Of a DNA stretch of 64,000 bases, positions 52,701 to 57,987 are shown one piece after another. The stretch is from Cymodocea nodosa (Eukaryota > Streptophyta > Magnoliopsida > Alismatales > Cymodoceaceae), in assembly GCA_036874045.1 (NCBI GenBank), contig CM072337.1, positions 22,356,001 to 22,420,000 on the forward strand, given 5' to 3'. The position numbers and the translations under genes were made by a program. How positions within the stretch are numbered: the first letter of the stretch is position 1; every line of letters begins with the position of its first letter. The notes under the pieces were generated by a model. That model was given only the letters and a program-made list of their open reading frames with translations. It was not told the DNA's origin and did no database searches.

Positions 52701-55700
52701 TGAAGGTTTTGGAAGGGGATCCTTAGGTTCCACATTTTATGTCCCTTGATGGGGACAACTTGTGGCGGGAGGACTTTCCTCCTCTTGAGGGGGATTTATC
52801 CCTCTCTCTCATTCATTTCCGCAACAAGCCAAGATTGAAAGGATGTGGGTAGCTAGATCATCGTCCATCTTTTGCAGCAATTGCAAGTGAGTTCCATATT
52901 CTACTTGGTTTCTCAGAGATTCTTATTCATCCCTACTCCTTGGAGGATGGTGAGTAAGTAGTTTAGTTCAACAAGGAGGAGATTCATTGGATGGCAACCC
53001 CATTCAAATGGATATAGTTGGAAAATTTGTGGGTGGCCAACCTTCAATGATGTCTATACTAAACCATTTGAAAAGCTCACTTCAAACTCAGGAACGATTC
53101 TTCCCTGTTGCAGTTGACTCATGCTATGTATTCATCAGATTCTTGAATAAAAATAACTTTATCCAAGCTTATTTCAGAGGGGTTCAGGTTATTGAAGGTA
53201 AAAGAATGCTAGTTTTGAGGTGGTCACTAGATTTTTCACCTAGATTGGAGTCTGAATGGGTCTGATGTGGATTAGGTTCTTGAAACTACGAGCTCACCTT
53301 CATGCACCTATTCAATCCATTGTTGGGTCTATTAGAAGATTCCTATGTGCCCATGTCGATGTTCACAAATTTACTAGGTCTTGCTTGTGTTTATGTTTAG
53401 AGAAGGCCACCCTTAAGGTATGTGCCCCTCCATCAAAACTAGTTATGCCCTTTAATTGTTGGGTCCATTAGAAGATTCCCCCCTTAGAAGTTTATTTGAT
53501 CTTTTGTTAATGGTCAATTGCCTTTAGAGAAGCCAACATTGGTGGAGATGCACTCATACCTTGAGATCTTATTGGACACTCAGGAGGGGGAGTAGTAGAG
53601 GGATAGGATCCTCGGAGAGCTACTAGAGTTCAAGCAATTGGTAGTAATGTGTTGTTTTGATGGAGAGAAAAGGAAGAAGAGGGACTACAATGTTCACCTA
53701 GCAATGAAGGACATCTAAGGGGTGCACCTTTCTTTTGAGCATGGCTAGGGGAAAGAGGCGTGCCCCCCTTAGCAGCCAATAGGTGGGCATGACCCACTCA
53801 CTTTTATTTTAAATGGATCAACTTGTTTGAAATTATAGGAACTTTGCCAACAAGGCCACCTTATGTTTCATCAAGAAATTAATTCGCAAGGAAAATCTTC
53901 ATTTTGTGGCTTTGCTAGAGTCTTTTCTCCAAGTAGGCTCCCTTAACAAATATCTCAACCTCCTAGATATGGACAAAGGTTGGGTCAACTTTCATTCTGG
54001 AGGTGCAATCGTACTCACCACCAAACATCGAATCTCATAAGAATTTCAAAATTAAACATGTTTAGGCATGAGTAGTACCAGGATGGATGACTTCCTAAGA
54101 AGTCCTTGTGTTGCATTTGCCTTTGGTAGTGTTCTAACAAAGTTGGTGTATAGGACCATTAGAGTCTTTAAGGTTGTGTGTTCAAATTCTTGTGGTACCT
54201 TCAACTTGGTGGTCTCAATTTAAGTGCACGTTGTGTACTATGGAAGTACTTGTGACTTTGCTAAAGGTACGTGCATTGTGTGTGGTTATATCCTCCAAAA
54301 AAAAAAAAACCTTTCATTCTGGAAAAATTTGGCTTTTGTGGAATGACCCTAATTATTGTAGTGCATCCATGAGAGTAGCCAATCTTCTACATTTTCCATT
54401 AACTTTGGTGATAATGGGGAGGTCAAGCTCACCATTGTCTATGTTACCACCACTAAATTATTGTAGTGCATCCATGAGAGTAGCCAATCTTCTACATTTT
54501 CCATTAACTTTGGTGATAATGGGGAGGTCAAGCTCACCATTGTCTATGTTACTACCACTAAGGAGGGCCACAAGCACTTGTGGCAAGATCTTTCTAATCT
54601 GTTCCAGAATTACCTAAATTGATCTTGGATGCTAGGAGGTGATTTCAATTCCATCAGATACAGGGATGAGAATATTAATGCCTTGAGCTTTAATCAAACC
54701 AGAGTGAATGAATTTAATAAGTTCATACATGCTAATAACTTATTAGAACCAACCCACATGAGGGATACCCTTTCTTGGTGCAATAACTAAGTTGGAGATA
54801 GAAGAATGTACAAGAGGCTTGATAAAGTTCTTGTTAACAGTGGGATGCTCTATCTTAAGTCTATGTGGGTGGAGTATTTACCAAGGATCTATTCTAATTA
54901 TGCTCCCCTATTAGTTAAGGAGTTGGTTGCTTGCCATCAAGGTCTTGTTCCATTTAGGTTCCAACATATGTGGCTACTAGCTATTGTTTCTCAAGCTTGG
55001 GGTTGTATCAAGTGTGCTTGCTTAGCAGATAGAGTCAGCCATCACTTGTGCTATTTAAAGAAAGTTTTAAAGAATTAACAAGTCCACATTCGAGAACATC
55101 AATCTTACCTATGATAATCTTGTTTTTGAGTTTGCCAGGTTGGAGTTGAAGGTGCAAGAGTCTAGTTGCAGGGAGGATGACATCTGACTAAATCAATTAT
55201 GGGAAGAGCTTATTGAAGCTGATCAACATAGAGAAGTCTTCCTAGCTCAGAAAGCCAAGGTGAATTGGTTGCAAGTGGGTGATCGCAACTTCAAATATTT
55301 TCATATGATTATCAACTGCAAGAAATAGGGAGATCCATTTGCAGGACTTCTAAATAATCCAAGACTTGGGAATTCTATGGACAACATCTAACAAGTAGGC
55401 AAGGATTTTTTCAAGCAGCTTTATTTGTTAGAAGGAGTAGCTGATCCTGAGCCTCTATTAGACAATGTGATTTCTACTATGGTGTCTACTTAGGACAATG
55501 TGAAGTTGTGTAGGATACTAGAAAGAGAGGAAATTCTTGAAGTTGTTTGATCTTTGGACGACAATCGTGCCCTCAGACCAGATTGTTTTTCAATGACGTT
55601 CTTAAAGAATTGTTGGAATATTATTGGAGGTGATATTGTTGAAGTTATTCAAGCTGTCTTTGCAAGGCATTCTCTTAATCATGTTTGGAAGGTGACCTTT

Positions 55701-57987
55701 TTAGCCCTCATCCCTAAAAAAGAAAGACACCTAGTGACTTCAATGAGTTCAGACCAATTAGCTTATGCAACATGGTTTATAAGATCCTGGCAAAAGTGTT
55801 GGCTTGTCGACTTGCTCCTTTACTTGATAAACTCATTTTTCTCCATCAAAGTGCTTTTGTAGCAGGCAGGACTATGTTTGATAATATCAATCTTGCTCAA
55901 GAATTGCTCTAAAGAATCAATAAAGAAAGGAGAAAATGTAATCTTATTCTCAATATTGACATGGAAAAAGCTTACAACAAAATGGAGTGGCCTTTCCTTC
56001 TAACTGTCCTTAGTAAGTATGACTTCAATAGCAAATAGATGAATCTGATCTGGATGTATTTATAAGCCAATATTATTACATTCTGTTACAATACAATATG
56101 TAGAATGATGCCAAGTGTTCAGCATAAAGAATTCAATCATATAGGAGATGATTTCCTATGGACGAGGTGCAGGTGCACCTTTATGGGTTGTTGCAACTTT
56201 TCTCAAAGATGCTCCTTATCATTTACACATGAATGATAAGTATCTTGAAGATGGTTTCTTTGCACCACCTTTCTCCTGTCCTTTTCACATCTATACTTGC
56301 GCATTCACATTTTATCACCACATCACTTGGAAATCCTTTGCTACATATAGCTTCTTCATAGACAGATTTTCAGGGTTGCTCAACAATGGACATGACAACT
56401 GAAATCTATAACTTTATTCCTTGTCTTAGTGATTATAATAAATCATTAAAATCCTTAATCTTGATCATTTCATATCTATTGATTTTTTTCAATATATGTA
56501 CTAGGGAAAAAACTATTGCTGCTCTTTTATCAGCTGGGGCAAACCCAAGTTTGGTTGCTGACCCAAGCCCAGACTTCCCTGGAGGGTGCACTCCTGCTGA
56601 TATAGCATCCCAGGAAGGATTTGAAGGTCTGGGGGCTTATCTTGCTGAAAAAGGTCTGTGTGCACATTTTCAAGCGATGGCATTGTCAGGCAACATCATT
56701 TCTCCCCCACAACCTACTTCCTCCAATCCAATAAGCTCTGAATATATAGGCACTGCAAACCTTAGTGAACAGGAACTTTGTCTGAAAGACTCCTTAGCAG
56801 CATATAGAAATGCGGCTGATGCAGCAGATCGGATTCAGACTGCCTTCAGAGAACGCACCCTTAAGCAACAGATGAGAGCTGCCCAGTTGGCAAATCCTGA
56901 GATTGAAGCGGCTAGTATAGTTGCTGCTCTCAAGATTCAGAAAGCTTTTCGCAACCATTCTAGGCGGAAAATAATGAAGGCTGCTGTCAGAATCCAAGGA
57001 ATTTTTAGAACTTGGCAAGCAAGAAAGAATTTTCTGAATATGCGTCGACAAGTCATTAAAATTCAAGTAAGTAGAATCTTGGCAGAAACAGCATTTTTCC
57101 TTTCAAATCTATATTTCTATCTTTTTTGATCATACGCCTGGGAACAGTATGGCATATCTTTTTGAAAACTTTTTTCACTTTTGACGGAAAATTGCTACCG
57201 TTACCATAATATCTTTGAAGATTTTCAATTATTATGTGATCTCAGTCTATTTTCCGAGGACGTCGAGAAAGAAGGCAGTATAAAGAAATTGTTTGGTCAG
57301 TTGGAATCCTTGAAAAAGCAGTTCTACGTTGGCGTTTAAAGAGAAAAGGCTTGCGCGGTCTCCAGACAGAATCTGGTAACAATAATGAGATGGAAGTAGA
57401 AAATTGTGTGGAAGAGGACTTTTATCGGGTTAGTCGAGAGCAGGCAGAATATAGAGTTCAAAGGTCAGTGGTGCGTGTCCAGGCAATGTTCCGTTCATAT
57501 CGTGCACAACAAGAATATCGGAGGATGAAACTCACCTATAACAAGGCAAAGGTAGATGATAATCTGATCAAGTTTATTAAGAAAATTTTGCAAAATTTTT
57601 TCTCCCTGAAAAGCTTTTGTTTGTCTGTCAACATAATTCCCAGGCTTAAGATTTTTCAAACTGAAGGATCAACTACTTTATCTTAGGTTGTGATATTTCA
57701 CAGTAATGGATCTTTTTTTATACTTTTATTTGAAGAACCCATTAAAGTGCCCTTTTTTTCTATGGAAGACGTCCCATCTGGAGTGAAAGTGCTTGTTACA
57801 TCTTGAAATTAACAAATCATTTAAAGGATCAATTTAACAGTAAAGAAACTGGAGGGGGGGACCATCTGTGAAGGAAATCTTGGAAGAACTGGTTTATGTA
57901 AAGCTAATAATGACGCTTTGTTTTAATTAATTTGTTTGTTTGCAGGAGGAATTCGAGGAATTTGGTGTCACCAGTGACAGCTTGTAG
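8350..57987 (+). CDS. CAMTA: Calmodulin-binding transcription activator (CAMTA), complete, 13 coding exons
   Basis: Exons: 8350-8398, 8656-8781, 8943-9058, 12866-12954, 17174-17219, 32252-32420, 33488-33601, 33672-33730, 37775-38200, 39449-40167, 56505-57066, 57246-57551, 57946-57987. All junctions are GT/AG, phases agree, and the sum is 2823 nt (940 aa plus TAG), a normal CAMTA length. The start gives [12 protein letters not shown], leading directly into the CG-1 domain (residues about 17-142: [56 protein letters not shown]). A TIG/IPT fold covers about 380-465 ([21 protein letters not shown]), ankyrin repeats about 565-690 ([14 protein letters not shown]), and IQ motifs about 744-850 and 895-920 ([20 protein letters not shown]). 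The calmodulin-binding helix is near 842-862 ([17 protein letters not shown]). CAMTAs are nuclear Ca2+/calmodulin-responsive regulators that bind CGCG boxes. The domain set resembles the CAMTA5/6 type, but the subgroup is inferred. Exon edges were read by eye. Confidence 0.95.
8617..8623 (+). promoter_or_regulatory. CGCG box (ACGCGTT) in CAMTA intron 1
   Basis: ACGCGTT fits the vCGCGb consensus bound by CAMTA proteins and contains CGCGTT, the core of the plant rapid stress response element. It lies in the 257-bp first intron, 270 bp after the start codon. It could serve autoregulation; a six-base match can arise by chance. Confidence 0.35.
9059..10430. other. CAMTA intron 3, left part
   Basis: Non-coding intron sequence. 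Around 9680-9830 a segment starting TAGGGTTTGTGTAC and rich in GAAAAGTAAAGGAAA resembles the ends of the hAT-like short elements nearby, but no matching right end is seen. Nothing else is recognised. Confidence 0.5.
10716..12183 (-). mobile_element. 5'-truncated L1-type LINE, 3' part (zf-RVT and RNase H)
   Basis: On the minus strand the reading shows a zf-RVT-like segment (11646-11861: [20 protein letters not shown]) followed by an RNase H-like end (10930-11148: [18 protein letters not shown]). These are the C-terminal parts of plant L1-type LINEs, with several interruptions. The T-run at 10716-10726 on the + strand is the poly(A) end. ATTAAAATGTAAC occurs on both sides (10703-10715 and 12184-12196) and fits a target duplication, although the surrounding minisatellite makes chance identity more likely than usual. 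Confidence 0.8.
10848..10947. repeat. 50-bp tandem duplication inside the LINE
   Basis: Two units of 50 bp starting TCTAATTAAATTCTCCTGCA at 10848 and 10898 differ at about three positions. They lie at the 3' end of the LINE, just downstream of its RNase H segment. Confidence 0.8.
13001..13523. mobile_element. TTATTAAGG-family short element, copy A
   Basis: The left end reads TATCAAGTGTGGGTGCTTGA then CACTAGGCACCTAGGTG; the right end reads AGGTGCCTAGGCATTG and finishes CCTTGGTTCCTTAATAAG. The core is AT-rich with an (AT)n run at about 13190-13204. The core from 13285 to 13385 closely resembles copy D at 51250-51360, and copy B in reverse. No coding content. Confidence 0.6.
13820..14500. mobile_element. 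Possible hAT-like short element with internal minisatellite
   Basis: The ends carry ATTTGTGCA in inverted orientation (near 13824-13832 and 14494-14502), followed inward by GAAAG-rich sequence, as in the neighbouring hAT-like candidates. Inside, 14020-14250 holds about seven degenerate units of AAAATATGATTTTTATGATT. No target duplication could be confirmed. Confidence 0.35.
14819..15680 (+). mobile_element. LTR retrotransposon fossil, 5' fragment (Copia-like)
   Basis: A short LTR-like segment (about 14819-14938, starting TGTTGAG) is followed at once by TGGTATCAGAGC, the primer-binding site complementary to initiator tRNA-Met that is typical of plant LTR elements. About 700 bp of leader or early internal sequence follows, then the element is lost. 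No paired 3' LTR lies nearby. It is a broken partial copy; the LTR resembles the remnant at 31654-31790. Confidence 0.6.
15681..17173. other. CAMTA intron 4, right part, nothing recognised
   Basis: Non-coding sequence up to exon 5. Short open frames on both strands show no known family. CT/GA-rich pieces occur at 16510-16680, and a polypyrimidine tract precedes the exon 5 acceptor. Confidence 0.55.
18394..22768 (+). mobile_element. Copia (Ty1) LTR retrotransposon fossil, both LTRs present
   Basis: The LTRs are 18394-18509 and 22650-22768 (about 116-119 bp), flanked by a perfect 5-bp duplication CTATC (18389-18393 and 22769-22773). A primer-binding site starting TGGTATCA follows the 5' LTR, and a purine tract (AGGGAGAG) precedes the 3' LTR. 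The interior shows gag-like, integrase (about 20180-20660), reverse transcriptase (about 21200-21900, with the YVDDI motif) and RNase H (about 22200-22600) remains in Copia order. The LTRs differ at roughly 13-17% of positions, so the insertion is old. The coding part is heavily broken, with well over ten breaks. It lies in sense orientation in CAMTA intron 5. Confidence 0.9.
23193..23606. mobile_element. TTATTAAGG-family short element, copy B
   Basis: The left end reads GTTATTTAGGAGCCAAGGCA then CCTAGG; the right end reads CACACCTAGGTGTCTTGG and finishes CCTTAATAAG. The AT-rich core resembles copies A and D in reverse orientation (AATATTCAATAGTAATTGTG, TATTTCAATAAATATG). Non-coding. Confidence 0.6.
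23682..23838. repeat. Long near-perfect hairpin (157 bp inverted repeat)
   Basis: The left arm (23682-23754) and right arm (23765-23838) are reverse complements over about 73 nt at roughly 85% identity. The outermost 27 nt match perfectly, starting ATCATAGAAATGCAAATTAT. The loop is about 10 nt. It may be a short foldback element. In a transcribed intron such a stem could also feed small-RNA processing, but that is inference. Confidence 0.8.
23852..23957. repeat. 53-bp tandem duplication beside the hairpin
   Basis: Two 53-bp units starting CTTGGGATAGAAGATTATAT at 23852 and 23905 are nearly identical (TGAGATAT in the first against TGAAATAT in the second at the end). The high identity suggests a fairly recent local duplication. 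Confidence 0.85.
24078..28900 (-). mobile_element. Copia (Ty1) LTR retrotransposon fossil, minus strand, both LTRs present
   Basis: The LTRs are 28771-28900 (5') and 24078-24208 (3'), about 130 bp each, with ends TGTTAGAG and CTTTCTCA on the minus strand. A primer-binding site lies just inside the 5' LTR (minus strand, about 28759-28770) and a purine tract just inside the 3' LTR. In order from high to low coordinates there are gag with a zinc knuckle (about 27500), integrase (about 26900-26300), reverse transcriptase (about 26000-24900) and RNase H (24216-24900; CDNQ and ERTKHV motifs). The LTRs differ at about 7 of 130 positions plus one indel, so it is much younger than the copy at 18394. 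The interior is broken in many places. I saw no clean target duplication. It is antisense to CAMTA. Confidence 0.9.
29330..29590 (+). pseudogene. hAT transposase fragment (DUF659-like)
   Basis: One frame gives [16 protein letters not shown], then [10 protein letters not shown] and [20 protein letters not shown], with stops between. This matches the pattern of DUF659 in plant hAT transposases (VTVMSDGWTD, SIINFLV, FLKSVDAS). Only this domain is seen; neither the BED finger nor the C-terminal dimerisation domain is recognisable nearby. It is a small dead fragment. Confidence 0.65.
29757..31225 (-). mobile_element. LTR retrotransposon fossil, 3' LTR and adjoining internal part
   Basis: On the minus strand a purine-rich tract (about 30664-30677) is followed by TGTTGGGG, and the segment ends in CTCAACA near 29757. 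This gives an LTR-like unit of about 907 bp (29757-30663), much longer than the Copia LTRs nearby. Internal sequence seems to continue to about 31225, where it meets a fragment of opposite orientation. No second LTR or recognisable enzyme domain is present. It is a broken partial copy of uncertain superfamily. Confidence 0.5.
31230..31790 (+). mobile_element. Copia LTR retrotransposon fossil, 3' fragment (RNase H end and LTR)
   Basis: Remains of the C-terminal RNase H region of a Copia polyprotein lie at about 31300-31630. A purine tract and an LTR-like segment from about 31654 follow, the latter containing a long (TA)n run at 31698-31732. The LTR shares GGATCCATTTA-CCCTAT-type sequence with the 5' fragment at 14819. 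It is broken and incomplete. Confidence 0.6.
32421..33487. other. CAMTA intron 6
   Basis: Ordinary AT-rich intron of 1.07 kb with no recognised element. The frame opening at about 33163 runs through the last part of the intron into exon 7; only the part from 33488 is exon. Confidence 0.6.
33731..37774. other. CAMTA intron 8
   Basis: A 4.0-kb intron. A minus-strand LTR-like piece may exist at about 33990-34480: TGTTAGAGTAAATGTG on the minus strand near 34133 behind a purine tract, and a TGGTATCAAGG-like site at about 34473. It is too short and unpaired to call. A TTATTAAGG-family copy lies at 35122-35660. The piece at 36400-36620 is richer in G and C but matches no known protein. Confidence 0.5.
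35122..35660. mobile_element. TTATTAAGG-family short element, copy E (diverged)
   Basis: The left end reads GTTATTAAGGCTCATGGCAC then CCAAGTGGC; the right side contains GCACACTAGGCACTTAAATG. The core is AT-rich. It is more diverged than copies A, B and D, and the right boundary is approximate. Confidence 0.4.
38225..39280. mobile_element. TTATTAAGG-family short element, copy F
   Basis: The left end is CTTATTAAGGCATCTGCCTA then GGTTCAAGGC; the right end is GATGCCTTGATAGC. It fills most of CAMTA intron 9 (38201-39448). Internally, two related segments (about 38330-38460 and 38515-38650) share AATTCA-TCATG and GACATGCATAA wording, suggesting an internal duplication. Confidence 0.5.
40730..41160 (-). 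mobile_element. Short 5'-truncated LINE with perfect 13-bp target duplication
   Basis: The minus-strand frame 40871-41161 resembles the RNase H C-terminus of L1-type LINEs ([31 protein letters not shown]) and aligns with the LINE at 10716 (VLLDKW in both). TTCTTCACTAATT is repeated exactly at 40717-40729 and 41161-41173, fixing the insertion at 431 bp. The poly(A) is eroded. Confidence 0.75.
41583..41720 (+). mobile_element. Possible tRNA-derived SINE remnant (Au-like)
   Basis: AAGGTTGAGCCTTAGCATGA then TGGTAAATTTGCTCTATTAT resembles the head of the plant Au SINE (AGCCTTAGCGCAA, GGTAAAGTTGCTCC), which includes an A-box. The B-box region (GTGAGACTCCTCTTGAGT) is degenerate. No tail or target duplication was found. 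Confidence 0.4.
42680..43792. repeat. Array of quasi-palindromic TTCGGATAGTTA / TAACTTTCCGAAA motifs
   Basis: At least a dozen degenerate units pair a left half such as TTTCGGATAGTTA with a right half such as TAACTTTCCGAAA a few bases later. Each unit could therefore fold as a small hairpin. Clear examples are at about 43512-43542 and 43682-43715. Spacing is irregular (30-70 bp). CACGTG occurs at about 43196 and 43446. A half unit (TAACTATCCGAGG) continues at about 48165, beyond the Harbinger insertion. The upstream segment 42060-42640 carries a looser TTCAGGT-AAACTT repetition. Confidence 0.65.
43971..44640 (+). repeat. GC-rich duplicated leader block of the Harbinger element
   Basis: Unit 1 starts CCTCGCGACGTTCGCC at 43971 and unit 2 repeats it at 44236 (period 265 bp, good identity to about 44466). 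Degenerate GTCGCTACTGCAGCCCTCCT units follow to 44640. CpG is dense while the rest of the element is AT-rich. The open frames here (both strands) are low-complexity and match no family. It probably forms promoter and leader: CTCAG|GTACAA at about 44655 could be a 5'-leader donor, with an acceptor just before the first ATG (TTATGTAG at about 45242). Confidence 0.8.
45246..46320 (+). CDS. Harbinger ORF1, Myb/SANT-like protein (one in-frame stop)
   Basis: Exons 45246-45590 and 45670-46320 (GT/AG; joined as K|AHPEC). Residues 15-100 carry the plant Harbinger-associated Myb/SANT-like domain: [67 protein letters not shown], a basic GKRARPHA patch and a heptad-like segment with repeated KEMF (about 46035-46140) follow. 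In this superfamily ORF1 partners the transposase in nuclear import and DNA binding. Codon 110 (45573-45575) is TAG where a Trp (TGG) would be expected, just before the splice, so the gene is probably not functional unless read through. The copy is otherwise open. Confidence 0.8.
46525..47925 (+). CDS. Harbinger transposase (DDE, plant PIF type), uninterrupted
   Basis: Exons 46525-47073, 47153-47378 and 47444-47925 join in phase into 418 aa, the usual length. I chose the ATG at 46525; a splice acceptor TTTGTAG ends just before it. The DDE catalytic triad is present: first Asp in [13 protein letters not shown], second Asp in [13 protein letters not shown], Glu in [13 protein letters not shown]. 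Other family blocks are [32 protein letters not shown] and [10 protein letters not shown]. The transposase cuts and pastes elements at TWA targets together with the ORF1 product. No stop or frameshift is visible, so this copy could still encode active enzyme. Confidence 0.92.
48385..49121. mobile_element. TTATTAAGG-family short element, copy C
   Basis: The left end is TTGTCAATAAGGCATCAAAG then CACCCCAACAAGGCGAGG. The right end contains CACCTAGGTGCTAAGGTG and finishes TTTACTCCTTGACAAG, the complement of the left end. The core is AT-rich with repeats of TTATAAATTTT/ATTATGCATATAT type. Non-coding. Confidence 0.55.
49122..50037. other. Intron 10 stretch, nothing secure
   Basis: The piece 49250-49600 is C/T-rich with open frames on both strands (49253-49585, 49404-49646) that look like low-complexity shadows. 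GA-rich sequence follows (49600-49780). TGGTATTAGGAA at 49147 resembles a degraded primer-binding site, but no LTR could be paired with it. Confidence 0.5.
50048..50878. mobile_element. Non-autonomous TIR element with 10-bp target duplication (MULE-like)
   Basis: ATTCATCATT is repeated exactly at 50038-50047 and 50879-50888. The ends are inverted: GGTTGTCAATTGGGTTTGGC then GTGCTGACCTGACATG at the left; read inward from the right, GGTGTCAATGGATTATGTTG then TGCTGACCCGACGTG. A 9-10 bp duplication favours the Mutator superfamily. The core is AT-rich, with a repeated segment around TCAAACTTTATATCGATATA (50290-50410). No transposase. Confidence 0.8.
51010..51365. mobile_element. TTATTAAGG-family short element, copy D (right end missing)
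   Basis: It begins AGTTATTAAGGTAGGCATTG. The segment from 51250 (TTTTGTTGTTATCTAAGAGT) to 51360 closely matches copy A. The right terminus with CCTTAATAA is absent; similarity stops at about 51365. Confidence 0.6.
51856..52357 (-). mobile_element. 5S rRNA-derived retroposon with poly(A) tail, minus strand
   Basis: GTTAATTCCCTAGTT is repeated exactly at 51841-51855 and 52358-52372 (15 bp). The insert is 502 bp and ends on the minus strand in an A-run (51868-51880). From 52319 down to about 52204 the minus strand aligns along a plant 5S rRNA: GGTGCATTTACACC at the start, GGAGTTAACAATGTTTGGAC (internal A-box region), GATGGGTGACCATCTGGGAA (C-box region) and GTTCTTGTGCA at the end. About 38 nt precede the 5S part, and about 300 nt of unrelated sequence separate it from the tail. 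Pol III-promoted retroposition by LINE machinery is the likely origin. It is not a functional 5S gene. Confidence 0.8.
54002..54310 (+). mobile_element. Chimeric 5S rRNA-tRNA-like SINE inserted in the LINE
   Basis: CTTTCATTCTGGA is repeated exactly at 53989-54001 and 54311-54323 (13 bp). The 309-bp insert starts GGTGCAATCGTACTCACCAC and follows a plant 5S rRNA along its whole length to about 54121: AAATTAAACATGTTTAGGC (A-box region), GAGTAGTACCAGGATGGATG (intermediate element and C-box), AGAAGTCCTTGTGTTGCA. Most differences are C-to-T or G-to-A, as in old methylated DNA. Then comes a tRNA-like module (about 54127-54201) with an A-box TAACAAAGTTGG and a B-box GTGTTCAAATTC, then about 95 nt of unique tail and an A-run (54297-54309). 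The layout recalls animal SINE3 (5S head) plus a tRNA part. Confidence 0.85.
54351..54560. repeat. 105-bp tandem duplication in the LINE endonuclease region
   Basis: Two units (54351-54455, 54456-54560) starting AATTATTGTAGTGCATCCAT differ at about one base. The period is 35 codons, so it preserves frame. The near identity shows a recent duplication inside an otherwise old LINE. Confidence 0.9.

Larger units (their letters stand above)
52690..56090 (+). mobile_element. L1-type LINE, long but degenerate, lacking its 3' part
   Basis: ORF1 appears as a DUF4283-like segment (52987-53260: [43 protein letters not shown]) followed by [14 protein letters not shown]. The endonuclease runs from about 53860 to 55080 (LGGDFNSI at 54633, [16 protein letters not shown]). 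Reverse transcriptase follows (55550-56060: [67 protein letters not shown]). Many stops and frameshifts. The RT stops before the FADD box, and no RNase H or poly(A) follows, so the right end has been deleted. A 5S-headed SINE and a 105-bp duplication lie inside the endonuclease part. Confidence 0.88.

Noticed and set aside
52204-54121. The two 5S-like segments as genuine 5S rRNA genes
   Set aside because: Both are diverged in promoter and structure positions, single rather than in tandem arrays, and lie inside A-tailed inserts with target duplications.
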